Source: Sordaria brevicollis (Eukaryota; Ascomycota; Sordariomycetes; Sordariales; Sordariaceae). From it: a stretch of 64,000 nucleotides of DNA. Where the stretch lies: positions 1,488,001-1,552,000 of the forward strand of contig JAUTDP010000004.1 in NCBI GenBank assembly GCA_033439795.1, written 5' to 3'. Shown in pieces: positions 48,922-62,082 of the stretch (the first letter of the stretch is position 1; every line of letters begins with the position of its first letter). The position numbers and the translations under genes were made by a program. The notes beneath the pieces are model-generated. The model was not told the DNA's origin. It made no database searches and saw only the letters and a program-made list of their open reading frames with translations.

Positions 48922-51143
48922 GTATTTATTAGTAAATAATACTTTTTTACTATATTATAAATTACCCGTAGTAAATTTAAAAATTCGAATATTATAGTCT
49001 AATTTGTATATTCGTAATAATATACGTTAAAAGGGGTTAATTATTAAAGTAGCGGATAACGCTAAATAAGTAAATAGTTTAAGTTTAATAATAGGATAAT
49101 GTATTCGTTTAATGCCTTTCTTAATTCTATTAATAATACTAGGCCTAATATACGTATTAATCGCGGAGTTTGGGATATCGAATTCGGATTCCTCGATTTA
49201 TTTGCGTTTTTTTATATTAGGTTGCTATTTATCTTCGTAAATTATAGCTTCTTGTAGATTAGGGATTTATTTAATAATTCGATGGATTTATTCGGTTAAT
49301 TCTAGGTCGGTAATCGAAAAGGAATTTAATAATACGAATTGAATAGTATAATTAAAACGCTTTTATTCGAGGATTTATCGTTCGATATCCCTACCGTTAA
49401 TCGTTTCGGCCGTTTTCTTATTTCGTTTATTATTATAATTATTAATATTTATTTAATTGAATTGTAATTTATATTCTTAGCGTCGGGTTTTATACGTTAA
49501 TCTTATAGCCCGTATTACGTATTATGCTTATACCTAGCGGGCGTTAAAATATTATTTAGGGTATATTAATATATCGATTTAGGGGTAATAATAAAAAATA
49601 TTAACTTATTTGTAATATTTCTCTTCTAGGAGTATATTTAATAACTTTAGTAGTTTATATTCTTGGTAAAGTTTAATATAATATACGGTTATATATATAT
49701 TCGGACGTAATATTTTTATAATAAATTTTTTAACCCGCTTTAGAATTATAGTGGCCTCTATAATTATATTTGCAATAATACCGGCTTCTTTATCTTCGAT
49801 TATAATATTATTAATATCTTCTTCGTATTGACTATTTGTAGCGCTAATGTTTGTGCCTAATACGGAAGATCGTTGGGATGATATTTATAAAGGTAGTAAT
49901 TCTAATCGAGCGCGAATTATATAGGGGTTATTCCTTAATCGCGGATTATTGGTAGTAGTTTCTATTGCGGCGTTATATAGCTTCGTATATTACTATTTCC
50001 CCTATAGTATATAATATTCGAATTTGTCGTATACCTAACGAATATTCCTAATATTTATAGTTATAGTATTACTCTAAATTATTGCAGCTAATACCCTAAT
50101 AAAATTAATAATTAGGAGAAGGTCTTACTTATTATCATCCTCGTAGCAGTCCGGTTGAATAATAAACTTCTATACTTCTTATATATACTTCTGGATATAA
50201 TCTTTACGAAGTTATATTATAAAGAATGGAGGTATAATAATAAACCATTTTATATAGTCGGTTAGGGTGTAACTACTAAGGTATGAAATGGGAGAGGGTA
50301 GAATAGTCTAACCGGGAGGAAACGGCCAATATCGAATATTATAATTATATTCAACCTTAATTTTGGATGTAAAGAAAACCTCGAGGATTATTTTATAGGT
50401 TTCGGTAATAATACCCTTATATTTAGAATGTATTGGGTTTGGAGGCTTTATTAGAATAATATCTAATATTAGGGTTAGGTCGAATAAGGCTAGCCGGGTT
50501 AAATTAATTCCCTATTGTATTTTATATATTATTTAACTAGCGTTAGTCGTTAAATTGATATTAATCTCTTCCTATATTTATATATATTAATAATAATACC
50601 GTTTGATTTCTAGGTTATAAACGAAGTCTTCTAGTATATTTTATCGATTAATAATATATTTTAGACTAATAAAATAAAAACGATAAAATTTCTATCCACT
50701 TATGCTAATTACGCTAAAATTCTAATTCTATTATAGTATATCCCCTATATAATATATTATAAATATTAATATTAATATAGACCTTCTATTAATATATATA
50801 ATTACCCCCTTCTTTAAAGGTATTATATATCTTAATACCTTAACGATATCGTTGAAATTCGAGGTATAGGGACCGAGCGTTATAGGAAAGATATTTATAT
50901 TTCGAGTACGAATTTTGAATAGTAGATTAATTGGTAATTAGTATACCCCTATAATAAATTTATATACGTTACGATATATATTAAATCCGTTAATAAAAGT
51001 GAGGATAGGGCAATTAATTACTTTAAAATTACCGCCGTAAACCTAATCTTAATATTGTTCGAATATTTTACGGCCGAATTCTTTGAATTCGAAGTATATT
51101 CGGATTGGATGTGTAAATGTAAGCGGATAGATTCTGAATGCTA

Positions 51144-51188
51144 GGGAAGAATTTATTGGGGAAGAATCTATTGGGGAAGAATTGTTTA
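51144..51188 (+). repeat. 15-bp tandem repeat, three units
   Basis: The units GGGAAGAATTTATTG at 51144, 51159 and 51174 keep the frame of the minus-strand pseudogene, where they give a five-residue N-S-S-P-I repeat. It lies in a lightly mutated patch (51100-51210) with many surviving TG and CA sites. Confidence 0.85.
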
Positions 51189-52031
51189 CTTGGTAACCAT
51201 TTGGGTGGTCGTTAGGTACTATATTAATAATATATCGGATAAGGAAATAGCCGGGCTTTTAATCGATATTTAATTCGGTCGTATATTTTTTAAACGACCT
51301 TTTTTCCTTCCTATTTTTGCTTTTAGGTAGTACTAACGGATTGGGGTTATTTAAATTATCGTTATTAAAATAATCCTAAATAATAGGCGCGAATTGGTCG
51401 GCTATAATTTAAAGGATTTATATTTCCTAATTTAATTGTAAAACTAATTTATACTAATTAAATAATATATTATAACCAATTTAGTATTATATACCGATAT
51501 TAAGTATATTCTTATTAATATCGTTAATATATATATATTCGTTAATAATTAAAATAACCTCGCTAATCTATTCGTAAATATTCGACGTAAAATTTTTGCC
51601 GATATATTGAATACGGTTAATATATATACGCTAATTAAGGTAGTCTTCAGGAAATTAATAATAGTATATTGGGTTCGCAATTGTAATTTTATTACTATAA
51701 TAATAATAGATTAAATCTAATAGGAAAATAACTTTACCGTTATTTTATAAATTGCTAATAAAATAAATATATTCGCTAGAGGTCATTCGTACGGATAATA
51801 ATTAATAAGGTAAATGGAATAATTCTATTAGATTATCGATTAAATGCACTATACCCTTATATATATAAGCGGCGGTATCGGAATTAAAGAATAATTAATA
51901 AAGGGATTATAGATCTATAAAATATAGCTATCCGGGTACTTTAAATAGATTATCTTCTTTTCTTTCGCCGATTATAATTAGAAATTACTTTCTCTTACGT
52001 ATAACCGCCTCTATTATTATTTTAGAGGATA

Positions 52032-52046
52032 GTAATTAAATTAGTA
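52032..52046. repeat. TSD of LINE copy I (GTAATTAAATTAGTA)
   Basis: A 15-bp duplication has its mate at 53727-53741. Confidence 0.9.
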
Positions 52047-53726
52047 AGTAAGTAAGATTCTTATTCCCTAGCTAAATCTATAGCGCCAATATAATATAGG
52101 GTCTATTTCCGATTCCCCGTAGGATGAAACCGTAGGCGTTAAGCGCCCCGGATAAAAACCCCGGCTATATTTCTCGGCGTAGACCTATCCGCGCCGCTTC
52201 TTCAGCGTTCTACAATTGCGGTATATATTTACCGTTAATACGATTAATATCCGTTTTATCCCTTCTATTTACCGTTATACTAGAATATTAGACCGCTCCG
52301 TTTTTTTAATCCGCTGTCCTATCCTTTATTTATTACTACTTTCCGCCTTTTATTCTCCCGCCCGTTTGCCTTTTAATTACTATTAAACCTCCTAATTATT
52401 AAATTATCCTTTATTCCTTTTATCTTTTTCTTTCTCCTACTACGGCTATATTTCTATTACGGTTTATATTAACGTAAAGATTTCCTTCCCTTAAATATAA
52501 AAACCCTTTATCCCTTTAAATCTTTTTAAGCTTTTTTTTCCTTTAATAATAATAATCGATTCGAAATAGTTATTCTTTATTAGAAATATATTAAAGCGCT
52601 TTATAAAATAATAGAGATTTTCAACGAGGATAAAGGTAAAAATTTATTTCCTTTTCGCTTTCTTTCGCCGATTTTTATATTTAATATAATTAATACCGAT
52701 ATTAAAATTAATTTTAAGCGTATTATTAAACGCTTTATTAATAATAAATTCTTTTATATATTAGAAAAAGGGTGAATTTTCCCTCCGCTACGTTTTATCC
52801 TTATATTAATTTTTTTAAAGCCGTATTTATATTCCCCTATATTTCGCTTATATTTTTTAATTAATTGAGGCCCTTCTTTCCTTTTCGGCCGTTCCGGGTT
52901 ATAATATTTATATAAAAGCCGTCGTTGAATCGATTTATTATATTTTTAATTACCCGAATAAATTATTATTTTTTATATCGTTAACGTTTTTTATTCTAAT
53001 TTATCTTTAAATAAATTTAATTAGGCTATTTAATATACCTTAGCAATCTTGCATTATATAATCGATATATTTCGCGGCTTCTACAATTTTTATAATATTT
53101 TTTAGGAGAAGGTTATTAATAAAGATCCGATTAATAATAAATTCCGCGATTATTTTATCCGCTTCTATATCGTTATTAAAGAATTTACCGGCGTAATTCG
53201 CTTTCGCTTTATTAATAACGGTTTTATTAATACTTTTAAGTAATTTATTCGCTATAGAAAATAATCGGTTAACGATTATTTCTAAAAAGGTTATTACGAA
53301 TTCCTCCTTTCCGATAAAGATAATTTAATTAACAATCGTATTCTTTTAAATAATATCCCTTATAATAGTAATAATAATTTACCCTATAATAATAGCGGTA
53401 ATTTACTTCGTAGTAATAATAGTAGAATTCCCCCGAATAATAGCGGTATTCGTATACCTTCTTGTAGTAATTCTCCGATGGAAATTAATTCGCCGGCTAT
53501 TCGTCCTACCGGTCCCGTTCCTACTAATAGTAATTGGTTCGCTTAGCGTTAATTCGTAATTAATACTATACGCTAGTATATTCGTTAGTTCGACGAGTAA
53601 AACCGTCTACTCGCCGATAATAATAAAATACTGAAGGCTTTGGTTAATCGCAAGAAGAAGTAATAATTAAATAGGTCGTCGCCTTCGCGGCCCGATAGAC
53701 TCTCAGCCAAATGGAAATCCTCCCCC
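52047..53726 (-). mobile_element. LINE copy I, 5'-truncated (1680 bp), 3' region only
   Basis: This contains only the long 3' region of the family, equivalent to copy C 17027-18706. Its 3' end is AGTAAGTAAGATTCTTATTCC. The truncation point at 53726 lies just after the end of ORF2. It splits the transposase-like pseudogene. The 150 bases at its truncated end (about 53570-53726) keep CpA and TpG sites (ACTCTCAGCCAAATGG), while its centre is strongly mutated. Confidence 0.92.
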
Positions 53727-54480
53727 GTAATTAAATTAGTATTAATCGTATATCGATTAAAAGTAGCCGTCGTTATATACGATTTTTCAATATTTCTAAT
53801 TATATAGGTAGAATTTGAATAATATAAATTAGTCGTCTATTTTGGCTACGCAATATGCTTAGAATCTTATACTACGTTTTATATTATCGTTGTAAACGCT
53901 TATTGATAATAATATATAAAGTAATGGCTAGATGAAAATCCGGCATATATTCGTATTTATTATAAGGAGTATAAATAAATTCTAACGTATCGGAGATAAA
54001 ACCGCGTAATATCGTACCGGCCGGAATGTCTATACTAAGCTCTTAATTTACCTATTCGGCTACCTAATCGTCTACGAAATTTTCCTCGAATATATATATT
54101 TTTAGTCTAAAGTCTTCTTCGTCGCATTCGTTATAATTAATATCAAAGCGGAGTTATTTTTCGTCGTAGCTAGCGGGTAATATATTACCGGTAGCGTTGT
54201 ATATAAAATTTTCGAATCTTTAGTAAATATTTATAAGGTCGAAGCCTTCGTATATATTATTTAGGTCGATGATGTTTAAGTTAGGAGGTTAGTTATAATT
54301 TAAACGAAGCGGGTATACGAAAGCTTACTATCCTTATTATTATTACCTTTTTAAATGTCTTCCTAATTATTATTATTATTATTATTAAATGCCGCGCTAA
54401 TATTAGATATAACTGTATCGTTATCGGTTTTAAAAAGAGGGGCAAAACCGGGCGATTTTAATTTTAATTTTAATTAACGA

Positions 54481-54720
54481 AGTTGGTTAATTTACTAATA
54501 TAGGTAAATTCTAAGGAGGGGTATACGCCGACTAATTTTGAGCGGGGGTAGTTTATTAATAATACGGTTTATTTATAACGGGTTGTTATTATTATCTTTA
54601 GCTGCTTGGGTCTATCGGCGAGGTATAATAGAGGGTTAATTATAAGTAAAAAGGAAGGAAAAGGTTGTATATAGAAAATTTGCGAGGTAGAAGATTGTTC
54701 GTAAAGGATATTAATCTAGT
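54481..54720. other. Upstream region of the transposase-like pseudogene
   Basis: Moderately mutated DNA between the pseudogene start and the terminal-looking repeats. A few CA/TG sites remain. No motif was recognised. Confidence 0.4.
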
Positions 54721-54808
54721 CGTAAAGATTAATCGTAAAGGATGTTAATTTAGTTGCGTAGAGCGTAATTAATCGCGAAGCGCGATTAATCGTAAAGATT
54801 AATCGTAA
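54721..54808. repeat. Short direct repeats and a 10-bp hairpin next to copy J
   Basis: CGTAAAGATTAATCGTAA occurs at 54721-54738 and 54791-54808. Between them ATTAATCGCG (54768-54777) and CGCGATTAAT (54781-54790) form a perfect hairpin with loop AAG. Related ATTAATC words occur nearby. Such clustered short repeats fit the subterminal region of a CACTA-type transposon, but no terminal inverted repeat partner was found. Confidence 0.6.
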
Positions 54809-56549
54809 GAAGTAAGTAAGATTTTTATTCCCTAGCTAAATCTATAGCGCCAATATAGTATGGGGTCTATTTCCGATTCCCCGTAGGATGAAACCGTAGG
54901 CGTTAAACGCCCCGGATAAAAACCCCGGCTATATTTCCCGGCGCGGATTTATCCGCGCCGCTTCTTCGGCGTTTTATAATCGCGGTATATACTTACCGCT
55001 AACGTAATTAATATCCGTTTTATCCCTTCTATTTACCGTTATATTAAAATATTAAATTACTCCGCCTTCCTAATCCGCCGTCCTATTTTTTATTTATTAT
55101 TACCTTCCGCTTTCTATTCCCCTATTTATTTACCCTTTTAACCACTATTAAATTTCCTAACCGTTAAACTTTCTTTTATTTTTTTTATCCTCTTCTTCCT
55201 TCTATTATAATTATATTTCTATTATAATTTATATTAGCGTAAAGATTTTCTTGCCTTAAATATAAAAACCCCTTATCCCCTAAGCCTTTTTAAGCTTTTC
55301 CTTCCTTTAATAATAATAATCGATTTAAAATAATTATTCCCTATTAAAAATATATTAAAACGCTTTATAAAATAATAAAGACTTTTAACGAAAATAAAGG
55401 CGAAAATTCATTTCCCCTTGGCCCTCCTTCGCCGACCCTTATATTTAATACGGTTAATATTAATATTAAAATTAATTTCGAACGTATTATTAAACGTTTT
55501 ATTAATAATAAATTTTTTTATATATTAGAAAAAGGGTAAATCCTCCCTCTATTACGTTTTATCTTTATATTAATTTTTCTAAAGCCGTATCCGTATTCCC
55601 CCGTATTTCGTTTATACCTTCTAATTAATTAAAACCCTTTTTACCTTCCCGGCCGTCCCGGGTTATAATATTTATATAAAGGCCGTCGTTAAATCGATTT
55701 ATTATATCCTTAATTACCCGAATAAATTATTATTTTTTATAATATTAATATCTTTTATTTTAATTCGTTTTTAAATAAATTTAATTAAGTTATTTAATAT
55801 ATTTTAATAATTTTACGTTATATAATCGATATACTTTATAGCTTTTACGATTTTTATAATACTTTTTAAAAGAAGGTCGTTATTAAAGATTTAATTAGTA
55901 GCGAATTCCGCGATTATTTTATTTATTTCCGTATTATTATTAAAGAATTTATTAATATAATTCGCTTTCGCTTTACTAATAACGGTTTTATTAATACCTT
56001 AAAGTAATTTATTTGCTATAAAAAGTAATCGGTTAACGATTATTTCTAAAAAGGCTATTGCGAATTCTTCCTTTTTAATAAAGATAGTTTAATCGGTAAT
56101 TATATTCTTTCGAATAATATCCCCTATAATAATAATAATAATTTACTTTATAATAATAACGGTAGTTTATTTCGTAGCGGTAGCGGTAGAATTCCTTAAA
56201 ATAGTAATAATATTCGTATACCTTCTTATAATAATTCTCCGATAGAAATTAATTCGCTAATTATTCGTCCTACCGGTCCCGTTCCTATTAATAATAATTA
56301 ATTCGCTTAATATCAATTTATAATTAATATTATACGCTAGTATATTCGTTAATTCGATAAATAAAACCGTTTATTCGCCGATAATAATAAAATATTAAAA
56401 GTTTTAGTTAATTATAAAAAGAAATAATAATTAAATAGGTCGTCGTTTTTGCGGCCCGATAAATTTTTAATTAAATAGAAATCCTCCCCCGTCTTTATTC
56501 TAATATATTAATAAATAAAAGTAAAAAAAAAAGAAGAAAAGAAAATTAA

Positions 56550-56878
56550 AAATAGCGAACGAATTCATTTCGCCGCTCTTCTTTTAATTCGATTATTAAA
56601 TAGTATTTATTTAATTATCCTAATTGAAATATTTATAATAAAATCCTTTCGGCCTTAATTCTATTATTTAAATAAATTTAAAATTATTTTTACGTTTATA
56701 ATTAATCGGTTATTATAAATTATATATTTACTATCCGGAGATATTCGAATATAATATAGTAGAATATTTTTCGTCTTAATCCGTATAAATAAATAGGGGT
56801 ATTAATATCGGGGATTCTTCTTTGGAAAAAGAAGGTTTTAAGGCCGATTACTTTTATTTTCGTTTAAATAAAGAGGGA
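56550..56878 (-). pseudogene. LINE copy J ORF2, C-terminal end
   Basis: These are the last 110 codons of ORF2, including the C-x-C...H...C region (about 56720-56790). The preceding codons follow at 63845-64000 after copy K. RIP stops are frequent. Confidence 0.65.
56866..56878. repeat. TSD of LINE copy K (AAATAAAGAGGGA)
   Basis: A 13-bp duplication has its mate at 63845-63857. A few more T residues match on the left because the element's 5' end also carries A/T. Confidence 0.88.
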
Positions 56879-58611
56879 AAGTAAGATTCTTATTCCCTAG
56901 CTAAATCTATAGCGCTAATATAGTATAGGGTCTATCTCCGATTCCTTGTAGGATAAAATTATAAGTATTAAACGCCTTGGATAAAAACCCCGGTTATATT
57001 TCTCGGCGCGGATTTATCCGCGCCGCTTTTTCGGCGTTTTACAATCGTAATATATATTTACCGCTAATACAATTAATATCCGTTTTATCCTTTTTATTTA
57101 CCGTTACGTTAAAATATTAAACCGCTCCGCTTTTTTAATTTATTATTTTATTTTTTATTTATTACCGCTTTCCGTTTTTTATTCCCCCGTTTATTTACCC
57201 TTCTAACCGCCTTTAAACCTCCTAATTATTAAACCTTCCTTTATTCTTTTTATCCTCTTCCTCCCCCTATTACGGTTACGTTTCTATTACGGTTTATATT
57301 AATATAAAGATTTCCTTCCTTTAAATATAAAAACCCCCTATCCCCCCGGATTTTTCTAAATTTTTCCTTCCTTTAATAATAATAATCGATTCGAAATAAC
57401 TACTCCCCGTTAGAAACGCGCTAAAACACTCCGTAAAATAATAAAAACTTCTAATAAAAATAAAGGCGAGAATTTATTTCCCCTTTACCCTCTTTCGCTA
57501 ATTCCTATATTTAATATAATTAATACCGATATTAAAATTAGCTTTAAACGTATTATTAAACGCTTTATTAATAATAAATTCTTCTATATATTAAAAAAAG
57601 GGTAAATCCTCCCTCCGTTACGTTTTATCCTTACGCTAACTTTTCTAAAATTATATTTATATTCCTCCGTATTTTATTTATACTTTCTAATTAATTAAAA
57701 CCCTTCTTTCCTTCCCGGCTATCCCGGGTTATAATATTTATATAAAAACCATCGTTAAATCGATTTATTATATCCCTAATTACCCGAATAAATTATTATT
57801 TTCTATATTATTAATATTTCCTATTCTAATTCGTTTTTAAATAAATTTAATTAAACTATTTAATATATTTTAATAATTTTATATTATATAATTAATATAT
57901 TTCGCGGCTTCTATAATTTCCGTAATATTTTTTAAAAGAAGGTCGTTAATAAAGACCTAATTAATAGTAAATTCCGCGATTATTTTATCCGCCTTTATAT
58001 TATCGTTAAAAAATTTACCGGCGCGATTCGCTTTTACTTTATTAATAATAACTTTATTAATACCTTAAAATAATTTATTCGCTATAAAAAGTAATCGGTT
58101 AACGATTACCTCTAAAAAAGCTATTACGAATTCCTCTTTTCCAATAAAGATAATTTAATTAGTAATTATATTCTTTTAGGTAATATCCCCTATAATAATA
58201 GTAATAATTTACCCCGTAATAATAATAGTAATTTACTTCGTAATAATAACGGTAGAATTCCCCCGAATAGTAATAATATTCGTATACTTTCCTATAATAA
58301 TTCCCCGATAGAGATTAATTCACCGGCTATTTATCCTACCGGTCCCGTTCCTATTAATAATAATTAATTCGTTTAATATTAATTCGTAATTAATATTATA
58401 CGTTAATATATTCGTTAATTCGACGAATAAAACCGTTTATTCGCTAATAATAATAAAATACTAAAGGTTTTAATTAATTATAAGAAGAAATAATAATTAA
58501 ATAAATTATTGCCTTTATAGCCCGATAAATTCTTAACCAAATGAAAATCCTCCCCTATCTTCGTTCTAATGTATTAATAAATAAAAGTAAAAGAAAAAGA
58601 AGAAAAGAAAA

Positions 58612-61600
58612 TTAAAAATAATAAGCGAATTCGTTTCGCTATTCCTCTTCTAATTCGATTACTAAATAATATTTATTTAATCGTCTTAATTAAAATATTT
58701 ATAATAAAATCCTTTCGGCTTTAATTTTATCGTTTAAGTAAATTTAAAATTATTCTTACGTTTACAATTAATTAATTATTACGAATTACATATTTATTAT
58801 CCGGAAATATTTAAATATAATATAGTAAAACGTCTTTTATCCTAATCCGTACGAATAAATAAGGGTATCGATATCGGAGATTCTCCTTTAAAAAAGGAAG
58901 GCCCTAAAGCCGATTACTTCTATTCTCGTTTAAACGAGGAAGGAATTCTTCGTTTTTATTAATAAATAATAATCCTTATCGTCCTTCGAAAGTTAAATTC
59001 TCTTCCGCTTCTTTTTTTTTAACTAATTATATACCGTTTTATTATAGTATTATTAAACTTCGAATCGAAATTAATAATTATAAATTTATACCGCCGATTT
59101 AATTTAATTACCGCTACCGCTAATTAATAATTATAGCGCGATACCTATTCTCTCTTCGTAACGTCCTCTAATTATATTTTTTAATTAAAAATTAAAAATT
59201 TTAGCAATTATAACGGTTAAACGGGTATATTTATTATTAAAAGCGGTCCCGTTATAATTATTATAAATTTCTTTATTAATATTTATTCTTCCGCCTATTT
59301 AGCTTTAACGGTATTGTTTTCTAATTTATTAATAAATAATCGACTTTTTATTCGTTTTATTTAAATATAATTAATTATTTAGGTTACTATTCTTCGGACG
59401 AATTTAATTTAATTCGTATAAGCGAATTTCTCTTCGAAAACCCTTACCTATTTATTAAAATAGAAGTCGAATAGTAAATAAAAAATTTCCGTTTTAAAGT
59501 TCCGTACCGGCGTAATTTTATATACTCTAACGACGACTTTTAAATATTTAATTTAATATTTAATTAATTTAATTATTATCCTTCGGGGTTTATTATATAT
59601 TTTTATCGATTAATAGAAAATTAAAATTCTATATATAATTGTATTTCGAATATATTTAGTATAAATCTCCTTCGCGCGAACGAAAGAATAACTTTAAATC
59701 TTTATAATTAACCGAATTAACGTATTCGTTTAAATCTTTATTTTTTTCTTAATAGCCTCCGCGTAAATTCGATAATTAAATTTATAATCTAATTAAACGC
59801 TTAAGAATTTTATTAATTCTATTAATCGAAATATAATATCCCTAAATTAGAGAGTTTCCGTTCTTAATACCCTCGTTTATATAAAATATATTAATTCCGT
59901 TTTATTCGCTTCGAATTCTATTCCTCTCTCCTTTATTTATTTAAAATAAATTTCTTATATTGTTTAAAGTATTTTATAATTCTCTTCGGTAATTTTTATT
60001 ATAATAACGATATTAATATTGTCGGCGAAACCGACTATAATTGTATTTTTAACCGTAATTAATTTATAATATAATAAAATAATAAAAAGGATAAAAAGAA
60101 TTAAGGAGAAGGGGGAGCCCTAGGGTACTCCGGCTTCTATAGCGTAGGGAATGGATATTTTATCGTCGAAAAAGAGGGAACTTCTTTATTTATTAACGAA
60201 ATTCGTTATTTATTCGAAAATTTATTATAAAAATCGTATTTCCTATAAAGTATATAATAATTATTTATAATTAATTTTATCGAATACGCCTTTGAAATTA
60301 AAGAGTATTAACGACGTAACGGCTCCGAATTTTTAAATTATATATATAATATTTATAACGATATAAATAATAAATTCGGTCGAACGGCCTACCCAATTAT
60401 TTATTTAACCCTCTAATAAGAAATTAAATTCTTCTACGGCTTAAATAAATCTTTTAGCGACGAACGTTTCGAAGATTTTCCTAACGTTATTTAATAATAA
60501 AATTAACTTTTACGCGCCGGCCAATTTTTATTATACGGCGATTTTTCCTAGTTTTTTAAGAACGATTACTTTCGCGTTTTTAAATTACTATAAAAAGTAT
60601 TTAAAACGAAAATTCGTAGCCACGAAAGCGGTTATAATTTTTTAAAATAATTTTTTATAAATTTTTAAAAATTTATTTGAATATTAATCGACGCCCGGTA
60701 TTTTATTCGGAATTATCCGAAATAAAACCTCCTAAATATCCTCTTCGGTAATTAATTCGTTAATAAATAATAAATCGCCGGTATTTAGGGGAAGGGTTTA
60801 ATTAAGTAGATAATTTATAAGGATATTTACTTTCGGGAAGAAATATTCGGCGAAAATATTTACTTTACCGCTATAATTTTCGATTTCTTTTATTCCTTTA
60901 TATTATTTAAAAATTAAGAATTTAGGCGGGTTTATTAATAAATAACTTCGGGTATAGGCTTATTTTTCAAAGGTTTAAAATTTATTTAAATTCTTCGACG
61001 TTTTTTTAACGCCTTTTTATTATATTGCTTATTAAATTTTTATATTAATCCTTCTTTTTTTTATTAATATTTTTATAAATTCTACCCAATTCGAAGATAT
61101 CTTTTCCTTATATTATTTCTACTATTTCCGCTTCGTATTTTTTATTACTATTTTATATTTTAACGTTTATTATTTTATTCTTTTCCTTCGACCTTTTTTC
61201 CAATACGGGACAAATTCCTTTATTATATTTATAAATTCTCTATTAAATTTATTAAATATAAATTCTAATTCCTTTTTTATATTAATCTTCGCTAAGATTA
61301 AAATTTATTATAACGCCGCCTTTCGTACCTTTTCTATATTTATTAAATTCTAATTATAACCTTCTTTTATTTCCGCTTTCTTAATTTTTTTTCTAATATA
61401 AATTTAAATTTTTTAAAAATAATAATCTAAACCGGTTTATTCGTACCGTTACGCCCCCTAATATTCGGTTTCGATTTTTAATATTATTTATATATAATCG
61501 ATTATCCTATTTCTCTCTTCCTATATCGCATTATTTATATAGGTCGGCTCCCCTTTAAAAGTAATAAACTATATACGCTATCGTCGTACTTATATAAAGA

Positions 61601-62082
61601 ATTTCTTAATTTTTAAGTTAATTCTATTTTTTAAATCCCAATTGGGATAATAAAGGTTAAAATCCTTAATAGTTATAATTTAATATTTTACTAGGGGTTT
61701 TTCCTCGAGGAATTCGAAAAGGGGAAATCCCTATTCGTATTTTAATATTTTATACGTTTTAATAAGGGAATAAATTAAATAGATAATTAATAATTCTTTT
61801 AAATTTTTAAACGTTATAAAAGCCTAATCTTTCCCAATATAGAAATTTAAGTCTTTAAAATTCTATTTCTTATTTACGTAAATAATTACCCTCTTTTTTT
61901 TTAAATAATTTACTTTAATATATTTATTACTTTATAAACGATAAATATTTTCGTTTAAATTCCTATTTAGCTTTTAAATCGTTATAATATTGTAAATCTC
62001 CTCCTATTCGAATAGTAATTTCCTTCTTTCGTATAATTTCCCTATATTTTAATAGAATATTTTTAATAGGATTATTAATTAC
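58612..62082 (-). pseudogene. LINE copy K ORF2
   Basis: This is a complete ORF2 region. The endonuclease box near 61643-61655 reads KDFN. The reverse transcriptase catalytic box near 60021-60035 reads FADN. The C-terminal C/H motif region is near 58810-58870. Frequent RIP stops interrupt it. Confidence 0.75.

Larger units (their letters stand above)
48205..54480 (-). pseudogene. Probable Tnp2-like (CACTA-type) transposase pseudogene, split by copy I
   Basis: A minus-strand frame of about 4.6 kb, excluding copy I, can be followed with stops almost only at former Q/W codons. It begins near 54480 with a segment holding C-P, then consecutive TAA codons (former poly-Q, near 54370 and 54340). The core near 50780-51010 reads NGFNIYRNVYK, then IFPITLGPYTSNFND, then a YYIGD motif. 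This pattern resembles the D-G-F ... N-F-P-L-T-L-G-P-H-G-S-N-F core I know from fungal Tnp2/Transposase_21-like proteins. FPPVRL and RSY-like segments follow near 50300. The C-terminus near 48205 carries LPAILINKIYI and ends VNxDIIWI. Assignment rests on remembered family patterns. A different large DNA-transposon or host protein is possible. Confidence 0.5.
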
